The notes under the pieces were generated by a model. The model was not told the DNA's origin and searched no databases. It saw only the letters and a list, made by a program, of their open reading frames with translations. The position numbers and the translations under genes are program-made. Below, in pieces: positions 7,913 through 17,684 of a stretch of 64,000 nucleotides of DNA; the stretch's first letter is position 1; each line of letters starts with the position of its first letter. The DNA is from Arthrobacter_E sp044748305. Lineage in GTDB: Bacteria > Actinomycetota > Actinomycetes > Actinomycetales > Micrococcaceae. The DNA lies in contig NZ_JBIVFT010000003.1 in NCBI RefSeq assembly GCF_044748305.1, positions 248,001-312,000 on the forward strand, in the 5' to 3' direction.

Positions 7913-8938
7913 TCAGACGCCGGCCTTCTCGCTGGGCTGCTCTTCCGGCCGTTCATGGGCGGCCGGAACCGCCTCGGCCACCATGGCGGACTCGTCGGCG
8001 AAGTCGGGATCCTTCAGCTCGTCCACCCGGACCAGCAGCACACCGATGACGATGAGCGCACCGCCCGCGATCTGGATGAGTGCGGGCAGTTCCCCGAGCA
8101 GTAGCCATGCCCAGAGAACAGCGAAGAGGACCTCGGTCAGCGAAACGAAGGACGCCACCTTGGACCCGAGCGCCCGTGCGGCATAGATCCCCGAGACATA
8201 CGCCGCGACCGTGGACAGCAGGACGAAACCGGTGAGCGAAATCCACCACGGCATGGCGACGCCGCCCAGGTGAACCTCCGAGAAGACGAACTTCAACGGC
8301 ATCAACCCGCTCAGCACGACTGCCCAGAGAGCCACGGCACCCACCACGATCCCGCCCGCTGCAAGGACGAGCGGCGGCAGATCGTCGTTCTGCCGGGCGG
8401 TGATGAAGAAGTAGACCACCAGACACACCGCAGCGGCGACGCCCCAGAGGACGCCCACGAGATCCACACGGGCACCTCCGAGGTCCAAGACGAGCAGGAG
8501 GCCGACGATGGCGACGAGCGTCCCGCCGATGGTGAGCCAACGCGGCGCATGCCGCTTCACCAGCCAGAACCACAGCACGATCATCACCGGCGCCAGGTAC
8601 TCCAGAAGCAAGGCGACCCCGACGGAGAGCGTCTGCACCGCATTGAAGTAGAACAGCTGGCATGCCGCCACGCCGAACAGACCGAAGAGCACGATCGTCA
8701 TCCAGTTGTCACGGACCTGGTGCCATTTGCCCCGCAGGGCGATCAGAGCTGGAATCAGAAGGACCACTGCGGCGCCGCTCAGGCGCATCGCGACGGCGGC
8801 ACCGGGGGACCAGCCCATCTCCAGCAACGACTTGCCGAAGGAGCCCGAAGTGCCGAAAACGGCAGAGGACAGCAAGGCGACGGGGACGCCCACAAAGGCC
8901 GCGGGCGCCCGGCGCGGAGCAAGAGTCGTTGAGGACAT
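7913..8938 (-). CDS. EamA (DMT superfamily) transporter
   Basis: 341 residues with about ten membrane helices in two EamA repeats (first about residues 15-145, second about 160-300), and a hydrophilic acidic C-terminal tail. The second repeat has the typical FVLLSTVAAYVSGIYAARAL and SLTEVLFAVLWAWLLLGE patterns. EamA proteins export amino acids or other metabolites, but the substrate cannot be told from the sequence. It is divergent from a CGNR regulator over 70 bp that contain a palindrome, so that regulator is the likely controller. Confidence 0.9.
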   Translation of the reverse strand: MSSTTLAPRRAPAAFVGVPVALLSSAVFGTSGSFGKSLLEMGWSPGAAVAMRLSGAAVVLLIPALIALRGKWHQVRDNWMTIVLFGLFGVAACQLFYFNAVQTLSVGVALLLEYLAPVMIVLWFWLVKRHAPRWLTIGGTLVAIVGLLLVLDLGGARVDLVGVLWGVAAAVCLVVYFFITARQNDDLPPLVLAAGGIVVGAVALWAVVLSGLMPLKFVFSEVHLGGVAMPWWISLTGFVLLSTVAAYVSGIYAARALGSKVASFVSLTEVLFAVLWAWLLLGELPALIQIAGGALIVIGVLLVRVDELKDPDFADESAMVAEAVPAAHERPEEQPSEKAGV

Positions 8939-8954
8939 GGCAAATTCCTGTCAG

Positions 8955-8974
8955 GAGTAAAACGTGCTTTACTC
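8955..8974. promoter_or_regulatory. Palindromic operator in the EamA/CGNR divergent spacer
   Basis: GAGTAAA (8955-8961) and TTTACTC (8968-8974) form a perfect 7-bp inverted repeat around ACGTGC, in a 70-bp spacer between two divergent starts. Its position suits an operator for the CGNR protein acting on both genes. Confidence 0.55.
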
Positions 8975-9008
8975 ATGACGGTAGCCGGAGACTATGTAAG
9001 GAGTCAAT

Positions 9009-9548
9009 ATGATCTTTGCCCATGACACCGAGTCGGCGCTGCGAACCACCGTGAACCTGATCAACTCGGCGGCCAACGGCGCGGAATTGTTGCCGGATGA
9101 CGAAAGCCTGACGGAGTTCCTCGCCGCTGAGCTGTTCTACGGCTCACGGACCCATGACCGGGAGGAGCTGGAATCCGTCTACGGCCTCAGGACGGCCCTC
9201 AGGACGCTCTGGACGGCCAGTGAGGATGAAGCCGCGGAACAGGTGAACAGCATCCTCCGCGAGGCCCGTGCGCTGCCACAGCTCATGAAACACGACGGTC
9301 TCGACTGGCACCTCCACGCCACGACCCATGCCGCGCCCCTCGCGGACCGTATCGGAACCGAATCGGCGATGGCCCTGCTGGATGTCATCCGTTCGAAGGA
9401 ACTCTCACGCCTGCTCCTGTGCGCAGCAGACGACTGCGACGCCGTCGTACTGGATCTGAGCCGCAACCGCTCGAAGCGGTTCTGCGACACCGGCAATTGC
9501 GCCAACCGGACGCATGTGGCCGCCTATCGGGCCCGGCAGAAGTCCTGA
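9009..9548 (+). CDS. CGNR zinc-finger (ABATE domain) transcriptional regulator
   Basis: 179 residues. The N-terminal two thirds match the ABATE stress-antiporter-regulator pattern (TVNLINS near the start, LRTALRTLW). The C-terminal part has the four-cysteine finger: CAADDC, then RFCDTGNCANR, where the family's CGNR is CANR. Such proteins bind DNA through the finger and are often next to transporters or other genes they control. The divergent EamA transporter is the obvious target. A GGAG lies eight bases before the ATG. Confidence 0.87.
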   Translation: MIFAHDTESALRTTVNLINSAANGAELLPDDESLTEFLAAELFYGSRTHDREELESVYGLRTALRTLWTASEDEAAEQVNSILREARALPQLMKHDGLDWHLHATTHAAPLADRIGTESAMALLDVIRSKELSRLLLCAADDCDAVVLDLSRNRSKRFCDTGNCANRTHVAAYRARQKS

Positions 9549-9575
9549 GCGGACCTCCGGTTCAGCGCCGGACGT

Positions 9576-10550
9576 TCAGCGGCCGACTTTGCCCATGAGC
9601 GAAGCAATGGGCCGCAGGAAGACCGGCCTGGCCAGAAGCCATGCCCCCGCCATCACCACGAGGGACGCCACGAAAAGCCAGAAACCGAGCCAGTCCTGGC
9701 CGTCATGATTGCCGTACATGTGATTCAGATTGCGCAAGGCGCCGGTGGCGAGCACCAGGAAGACGTGCACCACGACGAAGGCCACGAAGTAGATCATGAC
9801 CGGGAAGTGGACCGCCCGGGCCACCTCGAGCGGGTAGACCTTGTTGACGGCGGCCTTCTTGGGCCAGGCTCCGGACATCCGGATACCCGTCAGGAGCGCC
9901 AGCGGCGCCGCGATGAAGACCGTGAGGAAATAGGTGATCAACTGCAAAGAGTTGTAGTTGACCCAGCCGTTCTCGGTCGGCCAGTCGAGCGAGGCGTACT
10001 GGATGCCGGCAGACACCGCATTGGGGATGACGTCCCAGCTGGTGGGCACGATCCGCACCCAGTGGCCGGTGGCGAAGAGCAGCACGATGAAGATCACGCC
10101 GTTGAGCACCCACAGCGCGTCCAGGCAAAGGTGGAACCACAGGTCCAGGGAGATCTTCTTCGGCGGGTTCTTGGTCTTGATCAGGCCCTTGTTATTGCGC
10201 GTGAAATAGGCGGCGGGACGTTGCACCGTCCGCACCTGGATGCCGGTCCGGACGATCAGGAGCAGGAAGAACGCGTTGAGAAAGTGCTGCCAGCCGAGCC
10301 AGAGCGGGAGACCCTCCTCTGTGCCCTGCGGAAGCTCCGCATGGCCCGGGTAACTTCGGATGAAATCCTGACCGGCGGTGGTGGAGCGGAACCAGATCGC
10401 CAGGAGGACGAGGACGACGGCAGCGAGGACCACGGCGCCCGTGACCACGAGTGTCTTCCGGGACGGCATGGCCAGCATGGACGAACGCTTGTTCCCTGAG
10501 GCACCACCTGGTCGGCGGGGCGTCTTGGAGGACTGGGGGGCACGGGACAT
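9576..10550 (-). CDS. Cytochrome b/b6 domain membrane protein
   Basis: 324 residues with a long basic N-terminus (PRRPGGASGNKRSS) and about six membrane helices. His residues inside helices (WLGWQHFLNAFF, LDLWFHLCLDAL, ARAVHFPVMIYFVAFVVVHVF) fit di-haem ligation as in the b-type membrane subunits of formate dehydrogenase or YedZ-like enzymes. It probably passes electrons between the quinone pool and a periplasmic oxidoreductase; no partner oxidoreductase gene is adjacent in the window. Possibly in one transcript with the small membrane protein upstream. Confidence 0.8.
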   Translation of the reverse strand: MSRAPQSSKTPRRPGGASGNKRSSMLAMPSRKTLVVTGAVVLAAVVLVLLAIWFRSTTAGQDFIRSYPGHAELPQGTEEGLPLWLGWQHFLNAFFLLLIVRTGIQVRTVQRPAAYFTRNNKGLIKTKNPPKKISLDLWFHLCLDALWVLNGVIFIVLLFATGHWVRIVPTSWDVIPNAVSAGIQYASLDWPTENGWVNYNSLQLITYFLTVFIAAPLALLTGIRMSGAWPKKAAVNKVYPLEVARAVHFPVMIYFVAFVVVHVFLVLATGALRNLNHMYGNHDGQDWLGFWLFVASLVVMAGAWLLARPVFLRPIASLMGKVGR

Positions 10551-10645
10551 GGCCGGGACACCTCATCTGTTCTCGGCGCACAGGGTCGTGGCGCCATGCT
10601 GGTCTGCGGGGTGCAGTCAGTCTAACGAGTGGGCCGGTATCCGCC

Positions 10646-10951
10646 CTAGTGGGACGACTCTTCGCCGTCTTCCGAGTTCTTGGACGTCAGATTGACACCG
10701 GAACCTTCGCCCAGATGGGGCGCATTGTCCTTGTGGGTCAGCGAGAGCATCGCCGCGATGACCAAGGTGACGATGAAGGCGATGCCCGCACCGGTGAACG
10801 CCAAGTCGAAACGGGGGGTCTTGGCACTGCCGCCGGAAGCGAAGATCAGAACGGCGAAGAAGGCGACCACGGCCCAGAAGGCGGAGAACAGCAGGGGACC
10901 CTTGATGGACGACCGTACCGAACGCTGTTCCTGCGGGTTCTTCTGGCCCAC
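10646..10951 (-). CDS. Small two-helix membrane protein, unknown function
   Basis: 101 residues: a hydrophilic N-terminus (MGQKNPQEQRSVR), a membrane helix LLFSAFWAVVAFFAVLIFAS, a short loop, a second helix LAFTGAGIAFIVTLVIAAML, and an acidic, Ser-rich tail. Both termini should be cytoplasmic. It lies 95 bp upstream of the cytochrome b/b6 gene on the same strand and may be transcribed with it. I do not recognise a characterised family. Confidence 0.72.
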   Translation of the reverse strand: MGQKNPQEQRSVRSSIKGPLLFSAFWAVVAFFAVLIFASGGSAKTPRFDLAFTGAGIAFIVTLVIAAMLSLTHKDNAPHLGEGSGVNLTSKNSEDGEESSH

Positions 10952-11055
10952 TGTCCACTCCTGCTTCTCAATCCGTTCACGGCGCGCTTCCCCGGCCCCA
11001 CCGTGCGTGCCACTCGTGGTGGCGACATCTGCTTCTACCTGCCGTAGAACCTTTA

Positions 11056-11664
11056 CTAGTCTACGCTCCCGGCCACCGCCGGCTGTGCCCGGAAGTCATG
11101 GCGCAGCGAGAGACTGCCGAGTGCCCAGAGCACACCGGTGAGCACGGCCCCGCCGCCCGCGACGCCGAGCAGCGCGTGAGCGCCCAGGGAGATGAAGAAC
11201 GGCAGGAGAAGTGCAGTACCCAGGGCCACGATGCCTGAGATCAGCCAATCGCGTCCCAGGACCCTCGCCTCGTCCGAGGAACTCCGCTTGAGCGACAGCC
11301 CGACTTCCACCGCCCCGGTCAGCGCCAGGCCGGCCGAGAGCGCCAGCGTCACGCTGGCGTCCGTGGCGGGATTGACCACCAGGACGACGACGGCGGCCAG
11401 CAGCTGGGCAACGGCGGCCACCCTGAGCGGCAGGCGCGATGCCGTTGCGGCTCCCGCCGAGAGCCACAGAAGCGCTGCGGCACCCACGATCAGGTACGCC
11501 ACGGCCGCGAATTCGTAGACTGCGAAGCTCGGGCTCGTCCAGAAGATGGTGAGGGCACCGAAGGCCAGACACACGAGAGCGCGGATCAGAAGGGGAAGCC
11601 AGAGCCTGCCCGTGCTGTCCGGGATTCGGCGTTCCGGCTCGTTCTGGGGGTTCTCCTGCTCCAT
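11056..11664 (-). CDS. Six-helix membrane protein (HdeD/DUF308-like)
   Basis: 202 residues from the ATG at 11664, chosen because GGAAGG lies seven bases upstream; a GTG at 11670 is possible but too close to that site. After a hydrophilic start there are about six Ala/Leu-rich membrane helices in three hairpins, the layout of HdeD-like DUF308 proteins. The role is unknown. It is separated by about 60 bp from the MATE gene on the same strand. Confidence 0.75.
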   Translation of the reverse strand: MEQENPQNEPERRIPDSTGRLWLPLLIRALVCLAFGALTIFWTSPSFAVYEFAAVAYLIVGAAALLWLSAGAATASRLPLRVAAVAQLLAAVVVLVVNPATDASVTLALSAGLALTGAVEVGLSLKRSSSDEARVLGRDWLISGIVALGTALLLPFFISLGAHALLGVAGGGAVLTGVLWALGSLSLRHDFRAQPAVAGSVD

Positions 11665-11725
11665 GGTCACGCCTTCCAGCTTAAAGCCGACATCGGCTCA
11701 GGCCGAATCGGGACCGGCCGGGCCG

Positions 11726-13059
11726 TCATGCCGGCACGCCCACAACCATCCAGCGATCGCCCCGGGCACGTACACCCAGAGTCAATGCGCGTGCGGACAT
11801 ATACCCGAGACCGAATGCAGCCCACAGCCAGAACAAGCCCCAAGGCCCTTCGTGCGGTGCCAGGAGGTGAACGGCCAAGAGCATGGGCGCGTAGATCAGC
11901 ACGTTCACCACCCCAGCGAGGGCCAGGTACCGCGCATCCCCGGCCCCGATGAGCACCCCGTCCAGCACGAAGACGAATCCCGCGATGGGCTGGCTGACGG
12001 CCAGGACCCAGAGAGCCGCGATGAGGGAATGGTGCACCTGTTCATCCGTTGTGAACAGCCATCCGATCCAGGGTGCCGCGATGGCCAGAAGGACACCGGT
12101 GACCACCCCGAATCCCAGGCCCCAGCGCATCATGGTCCGGGTCAGTTCCCGCACCGTCTCCAGAGCGTGGGCACCGAGTTCCTTGCCGATGAGCGCCTGG
12201 GCCGCGATGGCCAGCGCGTCGAGGGCGAAGGCGAGGAAGCTGAAGAGCGTCATCGCCAGCTGATGGGCAGCCAGATTCACCGAACCCTGGGAACTGGCGA
12301 TGAAGACTGTCGCAAGGATGGCCAGCCGCATCGACGCCGTTCGCAGCATGAGCCAGGAACCGACCTGAGCCAGAGCCATGACCCCCGGCACGTGAGGAAG
12401 CATGGAGACTCCCAGCCCGGAGGCCCTTCTGGCGACCATGACGATGTAGACCAGGGCCATGAGCCACTGCGCGATGCTGGTTCCGAGCGCGGACCCGGCA
12501 ACGGACATGCCAGCGCCGTAAACCAGAATCCAGTTCAGGACGATGTTGATGCCGAAACCCGCGCCTGCCACGAGCAGCGGGGTGCGGGTGTCCTGAAAAC
12601 CCCGCAGCACGCCGGTGCCCGCATAGACCAGCAGCATCGCCACGAGGCCCGGGAGGGACCACAGAAGGTACTCGACGGCGAAACCGAGCACCGCGCCGTC
12701 GTCCGCTCCCATCAGCGCCAGCAACGGCCGAGCGGTCCAGAAGCCCAGCAGCGCCAGAACGATGCCGAGCGCACCGGCGAGCCAGAGGCCGTCACGGCCG
12801 GCCGCGAGGGCCTTGGCGGGCTGCCCGGCCCCGACGAGCCGGGCGACGGCCGGAGTCGTGGAATAGGCGAGGAAAACCATGAGCCCGACGGCGGCGTGCA
12901 ACACCGTAGTGGCCAGGCCCGCACCGGCGAGTTCGGCGACGCCGAGATGACCGATGATGGCCGAATCCGCCAGCAGGAACAGCGGCTCTGCGATCAGCGC
13001 CCCGAAGGCAGGGACTGCGAGCCGGAGGATCTCGCGGCCCACGCCGGCGGGACGCGGCA

Positions 13060-13060
<1 letters not shown>
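11726..13060 (-). CDS. MATE-family efflux transporter (DinF-like)
   Basis: 444 residues with about twelve membrane helices in two MATE repeats. The first begins ILRLAVPAFGALIAEPLFLLADSAIIGHLG, the classical opening of the DinF/NorM branch. It likely exports cationic drugs or metabolites in exchange for H+ or Na+. The start codon overlaps the dnaB stop by one base (TGATG), so the gene is translationally coupled to dnaB, an arrangement I take to be characteristic of Micrococcaceae. Confidence 0.93.
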
Positions 13061-14433
<1,373 letters not shown>

Positions 14434-14954
14434 GATCGGCTTCCTTCTCCTGCTGCTTTCATCACGATGATTCTGTACCCCGGCACTGACAAGAGTTTCC
14501 AGGGATCACCGGCTCCGGAACGGGTGCGGTCTCGCAACGGGTCGAGAGCGGAAAACCGGGTCCCGCCAGGACGGCGTCGCCGTTCCCGGCAGGCAGGCCC
14601 GCTCCGCTGGAACGACACCCGGGCCGGCTCGACACGCAGGGGGTACCACGTCACGCTAGCCGGGTTTTCCACAGACTCCAAGCCGAGTTTTCCCCACTTC
14701 TGTGGATAACTTGTGGACGGTGGGCATCCACTTGTGTGAATCGCCGAGCAGCTTGTGGGTAAGTTTTGGCAGATGAATCAATAATGACGCTCTGACATGG
14801 GAAAACGTCGTCTACAGCGTGTGGAGGGAGATTTTTCCGCACTATTTTTAATCCACAGGACAAGCTCCTTCCTGTGGAAAACTTGCATCCAGTCGAGGCT
14901 TTTACCCCTGAAGGTCCCGCTGACCAGAGCGCCCTTCTGGAATAGGCTGGGGCC
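14434..14954. promoter_or_regulatory. dnaB upstream spacer with DnaA box
   Basis: 521 bp without a gene between divergent dnaB and the L7/L12-like gene. It contains a perfect DnaA box, TGTGGATAA, at 14701-14709, next to further TGTGGA/TTTCCACAG-like words (around 14666, 14711 and 14872), and stretches of lower GC. A DnaA-responsive promoter for dnaB is a reasonable inference. Confidence 0.6.
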
Positions 14955-15500
14955 GTGGAACCTCTGTTGATCCCGCTGCTCATTCTGGTCGTCGTCGTCG
15001 CCCTGGTCCTTGTCGTGGCGCGACGCTTGGGGCGCCCGTCGGAACCGCGGGTCGAGCAGGACCCGCGCGAGCTGGCCAGGGAGGCCGCCGGGCGACTGAC
15101 GGTCGAACAGCACCGGGCCCTGTACTCCCTCATCGCCCGGGAGGAGTTCATGGGAGCCATCCGTATCTACCGCGAGGCCACCGGTGCAGGTCTGCGCCAG
15201 TCCCGAGACACCGTGCTGGCGCTGGCGAAATATCCTCAGCCGTTTCAGGCTCCCCGGGTCCAGGACTCCACCGGGGACGAAGACGAAGACTCACCTGAGG
15301 TCTTCACCTACCGGTACCGCGCCATCGTCAATCGCGGCGACACCACACTCGAAGTCAGCAGCAATATGCTCAACGACGCGATCTACGGGCGTATCCAGGA
15401 TCTCGCCCGCTCAGGGGACCGGGAGACCGCGGCACGGCTCCTGGTCCGCCACTCCACCATCACCCTGGAACATGCCCGCGAGTTCGTGGACCTCATCTGA
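14955..15500 (+). CDS. Membrane-anchored protein with a ribosomal L7/L12 C-terminal-like domain
   Basis: 181 residues from a GTG at 14955. One N-terminal membrane helix (LLIPLLILVVVVALVLVVA) is followed by a cytoplasmic part. AAGRLTVEQHRALYSLI and MGAIRIYREATGAGLRQSRDTVLAL resemble the helix-turn of the L7/L12 C-terminal domain, the patch that contacts elongation factors. The C-terminal half is hydrophilic, with a second similar helical pair (GDRETAARLLVRHSTITLEHA). Function is unknown; it is not a ribosomal protein because of the anchor. Confidence 0.68.
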   Translation: MEPLLIPLLILVVVVALVLVVARRLGRPSEPRVEQDPRELAREAAGRLTVEQHRALYSLIAREEFMGAIRIYREATGAGLRQSRDTVLALAKYPQPFQAPRVQDSTGDEDEDSPEVFTYRYRAIVNRGDTTLEVSSNMLNDAIYGRIQDLARSGDRETAARLLVRHSTITLEHAREFVDLI

Positions 15501-15562
15501 ACCATCGGGCCCGCCGAAGTCTCTCCGGGAAGACCGGAGTATCCCGCCGGGAAAACCGGCAC

Positions 15563-16204
15563 TCAGGCGCTCGTGATGCCCGCCAGCAGCTGCTCGAAGG
15601 GCAGGGAGACCATGTCATCCTCCCGCTCGCGCGCAGGGGCCTCCACGACCATCTCAGCCAGCTCCCGGCCGGCACGCGCGATCCTGTCCGCCAGCAGCCC
15701 GCCATGCCCGGCGTCGTCGGCCGCCCCCCAGTCCTGAGGACCGGCGAAGACCATCGTGGGGACCAGGCGGGAACGGAAGTATCCGAAGAGCGGACGCATC
15801 GCATAGTCCAGCACCATCTGATGACGATCGGTTCCAGCCGTCGCACCGAGGAGCACAGGGGTTCCCTCCAACGCCTTCGGGTCGATCACATCGAAGAAGG
15901 ATTTGAAGAGGCCGCTGAAGCTGGCGCTGAACACGGGGCTCACCGCGATCACGGCATCGGCCGTCTCAACGTCGGCGATCAGTTCGGCCAGGCGAGGGGC
16001 CGCGAAGCCCGTCACGAAGTTGTTCGCCACATCCACCGCATAGTCGCGCAACTCCACCACTCGAACCTCCGAGGCCGAGCCCAGCTCGGTCAGCGATTCC
16101 TCGGTGGCCACCGCAAGCCGGTCCGCAAGGAGGCGACTGGAGGAGGGCACGCCGAGACCGGCTGAGAGGACGACCACCTTACGGGGCCGCACTGCTGATT
16201 CCAT
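15563..16204 (-). CDS. NADPH-dependent FMN reductase (flavodoxin-like)
   Basis: 213 residues from the ATG at 16204, which has GGGAG ten bases upstream. The flavodoxin-like fold begins KVVVLSAGLGVPSSSRLLADRLA, the phosphate-binding loop of NADPH:FMN reductases, and continues with DAVIAVSPVFSASFSGLFKSFFD and GTPVLLGATAGTDRHQ. This fits the actinobacterial CE1759-type group. It supplies reduced flavin to monooxygenases or acts as a quinone reductase. A 22-bp palindrome upstream suggests MarR-type control. Confidence 0.87.
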   Translation of the reverse strand: MESAVRPRKVVVLSAGLGVPSSSRLLADRLAVATEESLTELGSASEVRVVELRDYAVDVANNFVTGFAAPRLAELIADVETADAVIAVSPVFSASFSGLFKSFFDVIDPKALEGTPVLLGATAGTDRHQMVLDYAMRPLFGYFRSRLVPTMVFAGPQDWGAADDAGHGGLLADRIARAGRELAEMVVEAPAREREDDMVSLPFEQLLAGITSA

Positions 16205-16221
16205 CTGATCCACACTCCCAT

Positions 16222-16243
16222 AGTAGATGCATTTGCATTTACT
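16222..16243. promoter_or_regulatory. MarR-like operator palindrome
   Basis: AGTAGATGCAT (16222-16232) and TTGCATTTACT (16233-16243) are inverted repeats matching at 9 of 11 positions. The site lies in an AT-rich pocket between the divergent FMN reductase and DUF1801 starts, where an operator would sit. No regulator gene is adjacent. Confidence 0.55.
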
Positions 16244-16303
16244 TTCATTAACGCGGTCCGTCCGGATCTATTCCCCACCCCCACAAGATGCTTGGATGGG
16301 CCC

Positions 16304-16726
16304 ATGGAACCCGTCATCGCACCTCCCGGAAGCTCGCCCGTGGATGAGCTCATCGCTTCCCTCGAGACACCTGCACAGCGCGCGGACACCCAGACCCTCG
16401 TGGAGCTCTTCAGTGACCTCAGCGGCCAGCCTGCGGTGTTGTGGAGCGGAAGGATCATCGGCTTCGGCGAGTATCACTACCGCTATGAAAGCGGCCACCA
16501 GGGCGACTCACCAGCTCTGGGCTTCTCACCGCGGAAGGGCAAGTTCGCCCTGTACGGACTGCTCGCAGAGGACGGCGCCGAATCCCTTCTCCCTGCGCTG
16601 GGCAAGCACCGGAGGGGCGTGAGCTGCCTTTATGTGAACCGACTCGCCGACGTGGATATCGCCACGCTCGGAGAACTCGCCCGGCGAGGCTACGCACACA
16701 CCATGAAGGAACTCCACAGGCCCTGA
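16304..16726 (+). CDS. DUF1801 domain protein
   Basis: 140 residues from the ATG at 16304. The sequence VDELIASLETPAQRADTQTL with LVELFSDLSGQPAVLW, then GFGEYHYRYESGHQGD and FSPRKGKFALYGL, matches the YdhG/DUF1801 fold, which resembles frataxin and is of uncertain function. The C-terminus ends in YVNRLADVDIATLGELARRG, also typical. It is divergent from the FMN reductase and is followed by a strong terminator. Confidence 0.85.
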   Translation: MEPVIAPPGSSPVDELIASLETPAQRADTQTLVELFSDLSGQPAVLWSGRIIGFGEYHYRYESGHQGDSPALGFSPRKGKFALYGLLAEDGAESLLPALGKHRRGVSCLYVNRLADVDIATLGELARRGYAHTMKELHRP

Positions 16727-16770
16727 ACGTCCCGGTGCTGAATGGGACATGGGTCTGGGGGCTTAAATGC

Positions 16771-16806
16771 CGAGTGGCGCCTCATCCGAAGATGAGACGC
16801 CACTCG
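16771..16806 (+). terminator. Hairpin terminator after the DUF1801 gene
   Basis: CGAGTGGCG-C-CTCAT (16771-16785) and ATGAG-A-CGCCACTCG (16792-16806) pair at 14 of 15 positions around CCGAAG, 45 bp after the DUF1801 stop. There is no clear U-run. Confidence 0.65.
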
Positions 16807-16872
16807 AAGTCCAGCACTGCCGGGGCCGAAACCGTGGTTTCGATGACCCCTGCTTACTTGCGCAAGTGAGCT

Positions 16873-16910
16873 GGCCCGAAGAATCTCGCAGAGCTCGATT
16901 CTTCGGGGCC
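16873..16910 (-). terminator. Hairpin terminator after rplI
   Basis: GGCCCGAAGAATC (16873-16885) pairs with GATTCTTCGGGGCC (16897-16910) with one bulged base. It lies just after the rplI stop and should end the rpsF-ssb-rpsR-rplI transcript. A 13-base word around the rplI stop (CCTGCTTACTTGC) is repeated beyond the hairpin, near 16850. Confidence 0.6.
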
Positions 16911-16914
16911 CTGC

Positions 16915-17367
16915 TTACTTGCTGGCCACGACCTCCAGGTTCACCACAGCGGTCACGTCGTCGTGCAGACGAACGTTGGCGGTGTAGGAACCGGTGGACT
17001 TGATGTGAACCGGCAGCTGCACGGAGCGCTTGTCGACCGAGCCCAGGCCTGCGGCCTCGACAGCGGCGACGACGTCGCTCGGCTTGATGGTGCCGAAGAG
17101 GCGACCGGCAGTGCCGGCCTTGGCCTTCAGGACGACCTTCTTGGCGTTCAGCGCGGCGGCCTGGGCCTGAGCGGCCTCGAGGCTTGCCTGCTGGCGGGCA
17201 GCGCGAGCAGCCTTGATGCTCTCGACCTGCTTCTCGCCACCGCGAGTCCAGGTGAGGGCGAAGCCGCGGGGCAGGAGGTAGTTACGGGCGTAGCCGTTCT
17301 TGACCTCAACCACATCGCCAGCGACACCGAGACCGGTGACTTCCTGGGTAAGAATGAGCTTTGCCAT
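16915..17367 (-). CDS. rplI: 50S ribosomal protein L9
   Basis: 150 residues, usual length. N-terminal domain with the L9 signature: AGDVVEVKNGYARNYLLPRGFAL near residues 16-38, then the long central helix rich in Ala, Glu and Gln, then a C-terminal domain ending VNLEVVASK. It binds 23S rRNA at the base of the L1 stalk. Last gene of the rpsF operon, 17 bp after rpsR. Confidence 0.98.
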   Translation of the reverse strand: MAKLILTQEVTGLGVAGDVVEVKNGYARNYLLPRGFALTWTRGGEKQVESIKAARAARQQASLEAAQAQAAALNAKKVVLKAKAGTAGRLFGTIKPSDVVAAVEAAGLGSVDKRSVQLPVHIKSTGSYTANVRLHDDVTAVVNLEVVASK

Positions 17368-17384
17368 GGTAGTGATTCCCTTCC

Positions 17385-17624
17385 TTAGCCGCGGCCAGCG
17401 CCGGAGTAAGGGAGCAGAGCAACTTCGCGGGCGTTCTTGATAGCCTGAGCGATCTTGCGCTGTTCCTGAACGGAAACACCGGTGACACGGCGGGCACGGA
17501 TCTTGCCACGGTCGGAGATGAACTTGCGCAGCAGTGCGACGTCCTTGTAGTCGATGACGGTGATGTCAGCGGCCTTCAAGGGGTTGGACTTTGGTTTGGG
17601 CTTACGGATTTCAGCCTTAGCCAT
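17385..17624 (-). CDS. rpsR: 30S ribosomal protein S18
   Basis: 79 residues, normal size. It contains the S18 core DYKDVALLRKFISDRGKIRARRVTGVSVQEQRKIAQAIKNAR. No Cys pair is present, so this is the zinc-independent form. S18 forms a dimer with S6 on the 30S platform. It sits between ssb and rplI in the conserved operon. Confidence 0.98.
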   Translation of the reverse strand: MAKAEIRKPKPKSNPLKAADITVIDYKDVALLRKFISDRGKIRARRVTGVSVQEQRKIAQAIKNAREVALLPYSGAGRG

Positions 17625-17684
17625 CGTGGAGCTCCTTTTCCTGGGAGCCCGTGGAGTGATCCACGGGATGGTGAATGTTGTGGT

